Positions 1-9,979 of a DNA stretch of 64,000 nt are shown here, piece by piece. Source of the DNA: Euptelea pleiosperma (taxonomy: Eukaryota; Streptophyta; Magnoliopsida; Ranunculales; Eupteleaceae). The DNA is taken from contig CM068553.1 of NCBI GenBank assembly GCA_035048495.1, positions 13,517,190 through 13,581,189 on the forward strand. Reading direction: 5' to 3'. Each line of letters opens with the position of its first letter. Position 1 is the first letter of the stretch. A program made the position numbers and the translations under genes. The notes beneath the pieces are model-generated. The model searched no databases, was not told the DNA's origin, and was given only the letters and a program-made list of their open reading frames with translations.

Positions 1-205
1 TGGTAGTGAAAAGTTAAATCACAGTACACCCAAGTAAAAGAAATTGAAGTTTTAACTAAAGTAAACTAATTTGATTGACTTACTCTGACAAATGGCCTGG
101 GTTGACTACATTTGAACTATTCTCGATTAAACTGCATAGTTAATTTTAAATTTCTAAGTTTGATATTTAATAGTGTCTATCACATTGAAACTCATTTTGC
201 ATTGC

Positions 206-266
206 ATTTTATTTTATTTTATTTTATTTTATTTTATTTTATTTTATTTTATTTTATTTTATTTTT
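206..266 (-). repeat. (TTTTA)n tract, probable LINE 3' tail
   Basis: About twelve units of TTTTA on the plus strand, which is (TAAAA)n on the minus strand. It directly follows a minus-strand AATAAA-like stretch downstream of the LINE RNase H remnant. This is where the A-rich tail of a minus-strand LINE should lie. It may also mutate as a simple microsatellite. Confidence 0.7.
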
Positions 267-431
267 CAAAGAAGAAAATAAGTTTATTAATGAAGATAAC
301 ATGTTGCAACCAAGATGACTCAGGGAGGCAAAACTTGGGAGTAATTAAACACTGGATATATCACCTTCGGCCTTGGAGATCACTTATTTTGGAGCAGTTC
401 CAGGACAACCAATCTGAAAGACCAAAGAAAA

Positions 432-1031
432 TCATTTATACCCAATGAAAACCCAATAACCTAGGCGCCTAGCAAAAATGGAATCTATATGCCAGTTGAC
501 ACATAAGGTTTGACACAACTTCTTCATTCGCACAGGGGGGGGGGGGGGGGGGGTAGAGTTCCACCAAAAGATGGTCAAGCCATCCGTAATAGTGCCCCAA
601 TTAGCCAGCTTATCGGCAGCGCCATTGCCTTCTCGGTAAATGTGTGAGCATCGAAAATTCAAATTGCTGATTTTATGCAAACATTTGAACCATTGGTTTG
701 AGTCTCCAAGGAACATCTGTTGACTTAGTCTTGAGAAGATGAATCACCATTTGGCAATCGCTTTCTAACTAGATGGATTGCCATCCCTTAGCCCAAACAA
801 TGTCCATACCGGTAATAATCGCCCAGATTTCAGCATGAAGGGTTGTTGTAGTGTCAAGTCCTTTGGCAAAGCACCCATTACAAGGCCTCTGCAATTTCTG
901 AAAATACCCCCATACCCGGCCATCCCCGGATTTCCTCTAGCAGCGCCATCCGAATTAAATTTTATCCAACCTGGAAGAGGGGCACCAAATGACTTCTGTG
1001 ATAGATGGAGCGCAACGTGGACTGCCAACAA
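432..1031 (-). pseudogene. LINE RNase H domain, broken
   Basis: Two minus-strand open segments carry RNase H signatures. 1031-765 has the first strand with GWIKFNSDGAARGNPG, including the first catalytic Asp. 716-432 has the last motif HIYREGNGAADKLANWG with the terminal Asp. The frame is lost between them (about 717-764), and a 19-base poly-G run at 535-553 lies in the C-terminal part, encoding a proline run. In plant LINEs this domain removes RNA from the RNA/DNA hybrid. It is non-functional here. Confidence 0.75.
535..553. repeat. Poly-G run (19 bases)
   Basis: Nineteen consecutive G on the plus strand inside the dead LINE RNase H region. The length may be uncertain because of assembly or polymerase slippage. 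Confidence 0.9.
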
Positions 1032-1286
1032 TGTTAAGACTGTGGAGGACCGATATTTCTGAAGTGGAATTCATCATCTTCCCAGTAGAAATTTGTGCCG
1101 TATCCTGGATCCAAACTTGAATCAATTTAATCTATTTAATGGTGGATGGGGATTCATCTTCAAATTTGCAATTGTTATGAGCTTTCCAGATGGCCCATAG
1201 ACCAGAAAAAATAGCAGCTAACCATAGTTCACCCACTTGACTATTATTCCCCAAAGCCTCATTTACAAATTCCAGAATGGATGGCC

Positions 1287-1869
1287 TTAAAGCAACTGGT
1301 TTACCAAACTTAGCAAAAAACCAAGCCCGGATATTTTTGGCAAACTCGCACTATAAGAAGAGATGAGAGACCGTTTCTGCGTTGCAAGGAGAAGGGAAAA
1401 GGCTGCAACATGATACAATATTGCAGCCCCTACTCCGCAAGTTATCTTCCGTTTGGAGTTTATCATGTAGCATCCGCCATATAAAACAAGATATGCGAGG
1501 TGGGATGAACTTGGTCCATAGAGCTGCGCCCCAAGAGGTAGTATGGTTTTTATGTCTAACGGCTTCATAGGCTTCAAAGAAAGAAAGGATCCCAGTGAGG
1601 GAGTCATTCCATACTAAATGATCATCACCCAGCTGGGTAAGAATTTCTGTACCATGGATTAGCTCAGCAATCCCAATGGCGTGTTGAGATAATTGGATAG
1701 GGATAGCCCATTTACCCTCAACAATAAAATCAGAAACTTTATCTTTGAGCTTGCTGCGAACCACGTGAGGGATGTCTAACATGTCTGCGATGATGTCTTT
1801 TAACCAGATATCATTCCAGAAATTAACCGTGGAGCCATCTCCAATCACCCAATGAGTGTTCTCCACCAC
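1287..1869 (-). pseudogene. LINE zf-RVT region, broken
   Basis: The minus-strand segment 1869-1351 contains the WNDIWL-type motif (FWNDIWLKD) and the zf-RVT pattern WTKFIPPRISCFIWRMLHDKL followed by Cys-containing LRSRGC and a C-x-x-E-T-V-S-H-L-F-L end. An overlapping frame (1607-1287) continues it, which shows a frameshift. zf-RVT is a zinc-binding module downstream of plant LINE reverse transcriptases. It lies in order between RT and RNase H. Confidence 0.75.
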
Positions 1870-1884
1870 ATTTTGGTATTCTTT

Positions 1885-2103
1885 TTATATTCCAGTCCAG
1901 ATTGAGGATTTTTTGTAGTAAGAAATTGGAAGATTGTGTTTATTGACAAAGCCAGCTCTAAGGAAAACACTCCATTGACATTTACCTGAAAGGCAACCCC
2001 AGGCCAGTTTGGTCATGGCAGCTTTATTCATCCCTTTCAAACTACAAACTCCCAATCCACCTTCTACCTTGGGTAAGCAAGGTTTTTTCCTAGCCACAGT
2101 GAC
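1885..2103 (-). pseudogene. LINE reverse transcriptase, C-terminal part (after MITE insertion)
   Basis: The minus-strand frame reads RKKPCLPKVEGGLGVCSL, the usual 'C.PK.EGGLG' motif downstream of the RT thumb in plant LINEs. It joins in frame with the RT segment above 3034 once the MITE (2107-3033) and one copy of its 3-bp target duplication are removed. The frame ends near 1885 before the zf-RVT part. Confidence 0.75.
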
Positions 2104-2106
2104 TAA

Positions 2107-3033
2107 GGGTGCGTTTGATACCCGTGCAAATTGGATGTGCAAATAGGTTTACGCGTGCAATCGTTTCCCACACATGTTTGGTACGCGTGCATTCGGCGAT
2201 TTGCACATGTACACGAGCAAAGGAATACTCACCCCCTTTAGCAATTAAAAACCCATTTCACCCCCTGAGCAATCGTTTACACAACCTCCTTGTGCAAACA
2301 ATTTGCATAAGGTACAAATTAAAATCCAATATTTTCTCAAATCAAGCTTTCCAAAAAAAAAATAGAAATAATGAAAAAAGTGGCCTTGAAATTTAAATTT
2401 TAAATTTTAAAAAATGAGAAAAATGAAAAAAAAATAACGAAAAATAATGGCCCCTTTTTCACAATTTTTTGTCAAAAATTAATGGTCATTATTTTCGTTA
2501 CAACAGAAAATAACGATATTTTATTTTTTGACCATTTTAACAGTACATAACGTAACGGGAGAGGTCCGAATCCATTACAATAGCCATTATTTTTGCCATA
2601 ACAGATTCGGACCTCCCTCGTTACGTTATATACTGTTAAAAAGCTGAAAAAATATACCGAAAAATAACTACCATTATTTTCTAAAAATTTTTGTGAAAAA
2701 ATATCCGTTATTTCTGTTATTGCCCATTATTTTTCTGTTTTTTTCATTTTTCATTTTTGAAAATTTGAAATTCATGTTCAACTATGTGGGGCCCACCTAT
2801 TAAGTACGAAAAATTCATTATTTACTTAATATGTGGGGCCCACATATTTTGTGCTTTCCTAAGTGAGCATGCGCGCAAACCAAATGGTAGTAAATATGAA
2901 CAATGCGTAAATTTTGAAACTTGCATATGCAAAGTTGGTGCGAACCAAAGACAAGAAAATAGTATGGGTGCACAAACCATGCATGCACAAACCATTGCAC
3001 GCATAATGGTTTGCATGCATACCAAACAGACCC
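2107..3033. mobile_element. PIF/Harbinger (Tourist-like) MITE, 927 bp
   Basis: The terminal inverted repeats are GGGTGCGTTTGATAC on the left and, reversed, GGGTCTGTTTGGTAT on the right. The 3-bp target duplication TAA occurs at 2104-2106 and 3034-3036. TAA with GGG-start termini is the PIF/Harbinger signature. No transposase is encoded, and the interior is AT-rich with many ATTTTTCGTTA-type repeats. Removing the element plus one TAA restores the LINE reading frame exactly. Confidence 0.85.
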
Positions 3034-3546
3034 TAAGGCTTTTTCATCTAAGTCCCCTGTCCAAATAAAGTTACGAATCCATTTCTCCAATGAGTCCAAA
3101 GAAAGGCGAGGCCAATGATAGACATTCATACTGTAAATGAGCATACCATGAATAATTGATTTCACCAATAGAATGAGCCCAGCTTGTTAGAGTAGGCGAC
3201 CTTTCCATTTGGACATTTTCAACTTAACTCGGTCGACTAAAGCTTGAAAATGAGTTTTACTCAACTTCCCTCTTAATAAAGGAACACCCAAATATTTAGC
3301 AAGAAGGGCACCTTCTCCGATCCCAAGAATAGATAAAATGCGAGATTTTCTGCTAGCTGTAGCATTTCCAATAAATACAAGGCTTTTGTCCTTACTGACA
3401 ATCAGACCAGATGCTTTGGTGTAGTCACGCAACAGGTCCATGAGGTTTTGCAAGTGGCTGGATATACCTTTGCAAAAGATAAAAATGTTATCAGCATAAA
3501 GGATGTGGGTGGGAGCTTTGTCCGTTTGCCAAATGAGCTTTCTCAA
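3034..3546 (-). pseudogene. LINE reverse transcriptase palm/thumb, mutated active site
   Basis: From 3546 downwards: PTHILYADNIFIFCKG (RT motif C, where YADD is expected), then GLIVSKDKS, a LGVPLLRGK motif and KMSKWKGRLL. One in-frame stop follows at about 3187 (normally Ser), then the thumb segment with EKWIRNFIWTGD. The second Asp of the catalytic pair is Asn (codon within 3487-3498). The N-terminal RT motifs are absent because of truncation near 3546. Confidence 0.8.
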
Positions 3547-3549
3547 TAT

Positions 3550-3845
3550 CAGCTTCCGCGGCCATGGGCAATGGGCTGCCTGCTACATCCTCTCGGCAAA
3601 TACTTCTCCAGCGGTTTTAAACTGCCGCATAAACCACTGAAAATTGAAAAGGCCAACGTTGACGGTTCTTAAACCGTCAGGGTGCAAAACCGGCAGTTAT
3701 AAACCACCGGTATATTTGTTTCTCCGGCAGTTATAAATTGCCAGTGTTGTACTTTCCTTGGCAGTATTTTAACCGCCGGTGTTGGTCTTTTTCTCTACAC
3801 TGTCAGCCAATTTCCGGCAGTTTCAAGCTGCCGGTGAATCCAGTC
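3550..3845. mobile_element. CACTA-like subterminal palindromic repeats (fragment)
   Basis: Five or six short palindromes of the form CGGCAGTTnnAAACTGCCGG occur within 300 bp (around 3613, 3661, 3691, 3724, 3760 and 3813). Arrays of such palindromes are typical of the subterminal regions of plant En/Spm (CACTA) elements. The terminal CACTACAAGAAA is not present on either side, so this is a fragment, and the class is inferred from the repeat style only. Confidence 0.5.
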
Positions 3846-5245
3846 AAGATTTAAAAAAAACAATTGCTTTATTTTTGGAATGTATTTTTTTTTTAAATTG
3901 TACTATTGTTGATGTCATTTTAGCCCACCTGCTAAAACAAACAAAAAAATGATACAATTGATAAATAACAAACAAAATATATATATCCCTTTTGACTTCC
4001 ATGACAACTTAAATCATTTGCCCGTTTAGACGTCCAAATTACAATTATAATTCTCAAATATATCCAAGAAAAATTGCAAAGCACAATCGATTAAAAGGAA
4101 AAAAAGTTAGAGCCTAATATTATGGTGTGCACAATAGTATTTTTTTTTTTCTAACAAGTCTGACAAGAAGCATATCATGTAGTTAACCAGATGCCATTGA
4201 TTCGGAAGAAAAGAGGTGCTTAACTCGTGAAAGAACTGAATCATGTGCTGAATCATATAGATTGTCCTTGGAAGGAATCTCCAAAATTGTTAGACTCTGC
4301 TTGTTGTAGCTATCAACTAGAAACCTTATCATGTTTGCAACCTAAAAAAGAAAACGCACATACAAATTAAGCTTTTTAAAACAATAACACTCAAATTTTG
4401 ACCAAATATCCAAAGAAGCGAATTAAGAGGAACAACTAAAAATTAGCTTGATTAATGATTTCTAGCTATTCAATTTACTACCAAAAAACATGCTTGAATC
4501 CAAGGTTAGAATCATCTTATAAAAAGTATTAGATGATTATAATTAATTATTAACTAGGATTTAATTATTTTAATTAGAACATTCATGAGAAAATATAGGC
4601 AACAAAAAACACATGGTCAAGAATAAAAGTTGTTACCAGAAACAGCTGCATGTACCTAAAGTGAAACACTCAACACAGAAACATCCATAAGAGAAGCATT
4701 TATTATCATATTCCATGTATTTGCAAACAAAATAACTAAAGCAATTTTCAAAAGAAAATCAGGAAGGTTATGGCTATATCTGTATGGCAAATATCCAATT
4801 CCATGTCACATGAAAGATAATCATGAAACACAACATAAGGATGCGAGGATCATTTAAATAAGAGATATATGTTAAGACTGAAGGACATGACAACCTCATT
4901 TACTTTCCAAAAAAGAAAAGGGATGCTAGTGTGTGCTCTACATCATCTCAGCCCCACGATCATGATAGATGATATTTCTATCTAAAATCTTGGACCCTCC
5001 ATTGCAAAAAATAGATTGATCGGATGGTTAAGAGTCGTTCCGATCAGTGCAATTCCCATGCAAGAAGTGCCCTATTGTCTTATATCAGTGGGTGGGCCTT
5101 TTTGCTGATTGCACCTACAAAAGAAGTAATGCATATACTGTGGTGGAATGGATGATAGTCCATTATTATTTCTAGATGATGCCAATTTGCATGGACAAGA
5201 GAATAAATTCAGTAAATGAGAAATTAGGATCTCTAGAAAGGGAGT
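3846..5245. other. AT-rich interval without a recognised gene
   Basis: No long open frame and no recognisable protein motif. One short exon-like open segment is listed separately (4183-4341, minus). The rest has no inverted repeat or target duplication that I can define; it may be the interior of the CACTA-like element to its left. Confidence 0.6.
4183..4341 (-). CDS. Candidate terminal exon, 52 codons, unknown product
   Basis: On the minus strand an acceptor-like T-rich stretch ending in AG (CT at 4342-4343 on the plus strand) is followed by 52 open codons and a stop at 4183-4185. The peptide starts VANMIRFLVDSYNKQSLTIL and ends in SSESMASG. Composition and the clean frame suggest a protein-coding last exon, perhaps of a gene fragment carried by the neighbouring transposon. 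I do not recognise the family, no upstream exon was found, and a chance open frame of this length is possible. Confidence 0.25.
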   Translation of the reverse strand, partial: VANMIRFLVDSYNKQSLTILEIPSKDNLYDSAHDSVLSRVKHLFSSESMASG

Positions 5246-5843
5246 TGGACAAATTTGACACTAAGGGATTTCTATCATTTTTTCTAATAAGAGAAGGACG
5301 TGAAATTAAGCTTCGTCACTAAAAATACAAAAGAATAAAAAAAATCAAGCTTATCATCTTATTGTGATACCGTACACACTGTAAAGGAAGTAATACATTT
5401 TAATTTTTTCTTGAAAATTGAAATTATTAGAAGTGGTGCTTGCTTACTCAAATCTGAACAATCACACAACAAGGCCTTGTATGGGCCCACTTGAAGAAAT
5501 TCAAATTACTCGTAGATATAATAATATCTTAAGCCCAACTACTCTAAACCTTATGTACGTCGTCCACAAATTAATCAAAGAGCATTAAGATCATTAATGA
5601 ACATAGTAGCAAAAGAATCCATTTCGTTCCTATTGCAAACCAAACTAATCTCAACCCCGAGTTTGCTTCTGCTCAATCGATTGGACCGAGACAAACTTGT
5701 TTTATATATAGATTTTGGACCTTTTGTTCCACACTTCAATTGATCCCTCTTGCTTCCCTTCTTCCTCCAATCAATCTAACTCTTCAGATCTGGTAAGTTT
5801 AGGTATACCTTGTTACATCACGACCCAAATAAATAGTCTAACC
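5246..5843 (-). repeat. BAHD 3'-end repeat unit, copy 1
   Basis: This is the first of three related units (anchors CTAAGGGATTTCT at 5261, 5844 and 14608; period 583 bp between copies 1 and 2). It holds 3'-flanking sequence of the BAHD gene, the last ~28 codons of that gene (minus strand), and a downstream stretch with a TATATATAG box and CT-rich leader on the plus strand. Copy 3 is the 3' flank of the intact BAHD gene. Copies 1 and 2 lose similarity to the gene at the same point, so they probably duplicated from one already truncated copy. Confidence 0.75.
5575..5661 (-). pseudogene. BAHD acyltransferase C-terminal remnant (copy 1)
   Basis: The minus-strand frame ends in LVCNRNEMDSFATMFINDLNAL and a stop, matching the last residues of the intact gene at 14925 (LVRNKNEMDAFASAFINGLNAL). 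Only about 28 codons remain and the catalytic region is absent. Confidence 0.75.
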
Positions 5844-6165
5844 CTAAGGGATTTCTAGCCTTTTTTCTAATAAGAGAAGGACGTGAAATTAAGTTTCGTC
5901 ACTAAAAAAAAAAAAAAAAAAAAAAACTAGAAAATCAAGCTTATCATCTTATTATGATACCGTACACACTGTAAAGGAAGTAATACATTTTAATTTTTTC
6001 TTGAAAATTGAAATTATTAGAAGTGGTGCTTGCTTACTCAAATCTCAACAATCACACACAACAAGGCCTTTTATGGCCCACTCAAACAAATTCAAATAAC
6101 TCGTAAATATAATAATATCTTAAGCCCAAATACTCTAAAGCTTATGTACGTCGATCGTCAACAAA

Positions 6166-6254
6166 TCAAAGAGCATTAATACCATTAATTAACATAGAAG
6201 CAAAAGCATCCATTTCGTTCCTATTGCGAACCAAACTAATCTCAACCCTGAATT
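6166..6254 (-). pseudogene. BAHD acyltransferase C-terminal remnant (copy 2)
   Basis: The minus-strand frame ends in LVRNRNEMDAFASMLINGINAL plus stop, homologous to the intact BAHD C-terminus. It loses similarity to the gene at the same point as copy 1, consistent with duplication after truncation. Confidence 0.75.
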
Positions 6255-6297
6255 TGCTTCTATCCAGTCGAATGGATCAACTCAAACTTGTTTTATA

Positions 6298-6943
6298 CTA
6301 GTGAATGGCCCATGCCCACGGCACTCTCCGATAAAAGCATTTGCAAAAATTGGGTGCCTTCGGCACTCTCAAACGGCTGTTATAAGGGATTGTAACGCAG
6401 AGAGGGAAAAATAAAAAATGAAAAAATAACAGAAATAACAAAAAATAACGGTGTTAAAATTCAATTTTTAAATTTTAAATTTTTAATAAATTGAGGTCAA
6501 ATGAGTGGGAGTGAATGAATAAATGAGGGGGATTGGGTGGCTGAAATCTAAGCATCCACATTGGATGGATGGATTTGATCTCAACCACTCTTTATCTTAT
6601 GAAGCGGGATATTTGTTATATGTGTGAGTGGCCCGTGCCTACGGCACTCTCCGACAAAGTGTTTGTCAAAATCGGGTGGGAGTTAATCTCAGCCATTGAT
6701 ATGAAGCATAGTGGATCTCAGCCACTCATTATTGAAGCCATATAATATAAGAGGGGGTATAAGACAATCACTATCACTTGTTATTTAGATAGTGGGTGAC
6801 CCGTGACCTCGGCACTCCACGACAAAGCATTTGCCAAAATCAGGTGTGAGTGGCTGAGATCCACCATCTATTTTGGGGATAAGATCTCGGCCATCCTTTG
6901 TTGAAACGTATAAGAGGGGGTATAAGTGGGGAGACAACTTCCC
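6298..6943 (-). mobile_element. Helitron 3'-terminal modules, three in tandem
   Basis: On the minus strand 6298-6301 is the terminal CTAG, preceded by the hairpin TGCC-GTG-GGCA and a GGCCATTCA spacer; the flanking base is A. Two further modules with the same GGCACTC...GGCCCGTG core start near 6621 and 6791, each followed by a 'ggatctcagccactc'-type stretch. The same sequence forms the 3' end of the complete Helitron at 25499-26147. No 5' TC end was found, so the right boundary is approximate; it was placed by alignment of repeat copies 1 and 2. Confidence 0.6.
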
Positions 6944-7073
6944 TGTTTTGTTATATATATATTGGACCTTTTGTTCCCCACTCCAATTGATCCCTCTTAC
7001 TTCCCTTCTTCCTCCAATCATTCTAACTTTTCAGACTTGCTAAGTTTAGGTATTCCTCCAATCAACACAACCC

Positions 7074-7277
7074 TATCAGCACTCCTTGATTCTAGCACTC
7101 TTGAAACCATCACAAATCCCTTCATTTAAGTTGTAACCACTCCCTGATTCTAGCTCCCCCTGATTCTAGCACTCTTGTAATTACTTGCTTCTTTTGAACT
7201 TTGTAATTGTAGATATTTATGCATATAAATATAGAGAACCTCAACACCATTCTGTGTGAGGAAATTCATATCTTATA
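7074..7277 (+). repeat. 5' LTR of the copia element
   Basis: A 204-bp direct repeat partner of 14372-14575. It starts TATCAGCACTCC and ends TTCATATCTTATA. It lacks the usual TG...CA ends, but the position next to the PBS and the target duplication fix its boundaries. Confidence 0.9.
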
Positions 7278-7289
7278 TGGTATCAGAGC
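7278..7289 (+). promoter_or_regulatory. Primer binding site (initiator tRNA-Met)
   Basis: TGGTATCAGAGC directly abuts the 5' LTR. It is the standard plant copia PBS complementary to the 3' end of initiator methionine tRNA. Confidence 0.9.
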
Positions 7290-7307
7290 ACCTTGATCCT
7301 TATTCCG

Positions 7308-7740
7308 ATGGCCACATCTGATGCTACCTCCAACTCCAATCAAGCTCCAACTCCTCCAACTCTCAATTCAATCACTTCTCTTGATCAAGCAATTCCTCTG
7401 CCCAACCCCTCACAATTCCTCTCTCTAAAACTTACTCCCACCAATTATCTACTGTGGAAAACACGATTTCAGCCAATACTAATCTCTCATGATCTAGAGG
7501 GTCACATAGATGGAACCGTCATTATACCATCACCTACAATAACCGTAAACAACTCAATCTTCTCATCCCAATCCTGACTTTATTTCCTGGCGCAGGAGTG
7601 ACTAAATGCTCCTTAATTGGATCATTGCATCCTTATCTGAAGATGTTCTTCCTTACGTGGTAGGTGCCTCTACTTCTTATCAAGCCTGGACGTGTCTCAC
7701 ACAAGCTTTTGAATCCCCTACCAATACACGACTTCTTCAA
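7308..7740 (+). pseudogene. copia gag, N-terminal part
   Basis: The ATG at 7308 opens MATSDATSNSNQAPTPP and runs through LTPTNYLLWKTRF, the conserved N-terminal Gag motif. A frameshift or stop occurs near 7575. The next frame gives DFISWRR, a stop (usually Gln), then LLNWIIASLSEDVLPYVVG and ends NTRLLQ at the Helitron junction (7740). It continues in frame at 9980. In a live element Gag forms the particle shell; this copy is broken. Confidence 0.85.
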
Positions 7741-9979
7741 TCTATATATCTATACTATAGCAGAGAAGTGGGCAGCATCCCTCTCTCTCCTCTACATTAA
7801 GTTGACGTGGCACTCTCCTTATGCAAAGTGTCATATCATCGACCGAACATTCTCTCTCCTATGTTCCTTTATTCTCTAATAATCATTAATGTCTAATTCT
7901 CTTCTTTTTTCAAAACGTTTTATTCTTTAAATAGCCGCAATTTATTTTTAAAAAATGTCTAATTATCTTCCTTTCCCAAAATATTCAATTCCTTAAATAA
8001 CCGCAATAAATCAAATCATCCAACCAGCCAGATTCTTCTAATTCTTTTGCATCATTAAACAAAAAATGAACTTATTAAAAAGTTAAATATGTAATTATAA
8101 AAAAATCAAATCATACTTATTAAAAAGTTAAATATGTAATTATAAAAAAATTAAATCATCCAGTCAGACACATTCTTTTAATTCTTTCTTTAATAATGAT
8201 TATAAAAAAAGTATTAAAAAAATTTAATTAAGCAAGTTTCAAAAATCAAATCCCTACCTAAAACGTCTCCCTTTCTCAAACTAAGTTGACATTTTTAATT
8301 CTTAATTTACTCTCTCCTAAGGAACCTTTATTGTAAGGTTTTCTCTTTAAACAGTTCATTCTCCCTTACGTTTTCATATAAAATGGGTATGCCTTTATTG
8401 ACATTCCATCTATAACTTCATTGTGTATAAATGACTTACCTAAATTATAAGGTTTTCTTTCTACTAGGTTCCTTGTCCCATACATTTTCATATAAAAATG
8501 GGTACGTCTTCATTGACATTCTATGTATAACATTGGTGCTTGCTAATAACTTTTTGAATAGAGGGTTTTAGAATTCTTCGCGATAGACCCGACCAAAGCT
8601 CTTACCGATTCGCTGGTATGGAGATTTTCATTCCTTGATAAACAATTTTTTTTTATTTGATTGAAATTGATGATTTTCTTAATTTTTCTTCCATATTGTT
8701 GGTCAAAATGAGCTCTTTTTTCAAGTAAAAATATGATTTTGTTGTTCTTACAGGCTATAGAGAATGCTAGAATTTACAGAATAAACGGTATGTTTTTTAC
8801 TCTTCAAAATTCTAACTTCTTATTTCACTTGAATTCCATGTTTCTGTACAGGTAAGAGTAGAAAACTGTTGTAGGATAGCTGAACATTCGTGTAATATAA
8901 TCTGCATGTGATGAAGAGATGGTGAATTTTTTAGATTTAAGTTTCGTACTCTTCCTCAATGCGTTTAATTCAATTTTTATATATTTTTTATAGTGGTGCA
9001 GATCGAGATAATCTACGACAATGGTCAAGAAGATTATGACTGAAACCAACATCTTATTTTGTGCCACCAATAAATAAAGACCAATTAGGACCTTAAACAT
9101 TAAGATGTTCATTTGCTTACTCTAGCCATGCATTTATTTTTGTTGAAATGATTAATGTGACAAGAAAATTCTCCATGTACACATGGTTTTTTAATTATCC
9201 AAAATTCTGTAAAGATTCATCCCAACATGACGCCTAAAGTAACAAAGTTTTGTGGGACCACCACAATACCAACAATTTTTTTTTCATAATTGGGTACTAT
9301 TAATATAACAACTTTGATTCTTCTAATAAGTTGATACATGGATCCAATGGTCCAGATCATAGTTTGACAAGTTGTACACCTTACACCACATGATTATGAG
9401 ATTACAGATAATAAGGCATTTTCGATAAAATATGATAAAGTAGGATAAGACCTTCCCCAAAATCTCAATCATAATAACAGATACACTATCCTTCCAACCC
9501 ACCTTATCTCTTACCCCTAATATCTCACAACTTTCTTTATTTCTCTCTCTACTTATTCCAAATATCATTCAACTCTCCTTATTTCTATCTCTACTCAGCT
9601 TGGACATACTCCACTAAGTAAAAATATCCTTCAACCATTTATTTAATAAAATTTAATATATTTATAAAATTATACAATGATATAATCTTTTATCTATACA
9701 CGAATGTAAAATATAATTTACTTATTGGACGATTATAATGGATTAATGGGCATAGCATTGTTTAATAAATAAAATCTTAAAATTAATATTTTTGTAAAAA
9801 TGTATACTAAAAAAGTAAATATAAAAATCAGGGATAGATAATTTACCAAAAAAAAAAAGAAAAAATAAAACTTGCCATAAGATAAATCTGGCAAGCATTA
9901 ATTTTTTTTATTTCACTGCTTTTTTAAATATACTTCAATTTTTAAAAATAGTTAATATTTTTATTTCTTAGCACCCTAG
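7741..9979 (+). mobile_element. Helitron-like element, 2239 bp, non-autonomous
   Basis: The 5' end is TC (TCTATATATCTATACTATAG) and the 3' end is CTAG. It is inserted exactly between A (7740) and T (9980) with no target duplication, the Helitron rule. Removal restores gag in frame (LLQ joined to LHTQVQ). The 5' terminus resembles that of the Helitron at 12154-13672. A GC-rich hairpin just before CTAG is not evident, which lowers the class confidence. There is no Rep/helicase. The interior is AT-rich, with a 45-bp tandem repeat (8071-8160) and an imperfect ~115-bp duplication (8350-8540). Confidence 0.7.
8071..8160. repeat. 45-bp tandem repeat, two copies
   Basis: CTTATTAAAAAGTTAAATAT begins both copies (8071-8115 and 8116-8160), which are nearly identical. 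It lies inside the Helitron-like insert. Confidence 0.85.

Larger units (their letters stand above)
206..3546 (-). mobile_element. L1-type non-LTR retrotransposon (LINE), 5'-truncated, inactive
   Basis: Read on the minus strand, the order is reverse transcriptase (3546 to 3034), insertion (2107-3033), RT C-terminal part (2103 to 1885), zinc-binding zf-RVT domain (1869 to about 1287), RNase H (1031 to 432), a short 3' region and a TAAAA-type tail (266 to 206). This order is typical of plant L1 LINEs carrying RNase H. The 5' half (ORF1, endonuclease, RT fingers) is missing. There are stops and frameshifts, and the RT active-site motif reads YADN instead of YADD, so the copy is dead. The 5' junction abuts CACTA-like repeats near 3550; no target duplication was found. 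Confidence 0.85.
5844..7073 (-). repeat. BAHD 3'-end repeat unit, copy 2 (interrupted)
   Basis: Same unit as copy 1. After a poly-A expansion near 5907-5926 it runs to 6297, is interrupted by Helitron terminal modules (6298 to about 6943), resumes at the TATATATA/CT-rich leader and continues to 7073. There the Ty1/copia element begins. The unit's missing tail is found after the copia element (14581-14607). Confidence 0.7.
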
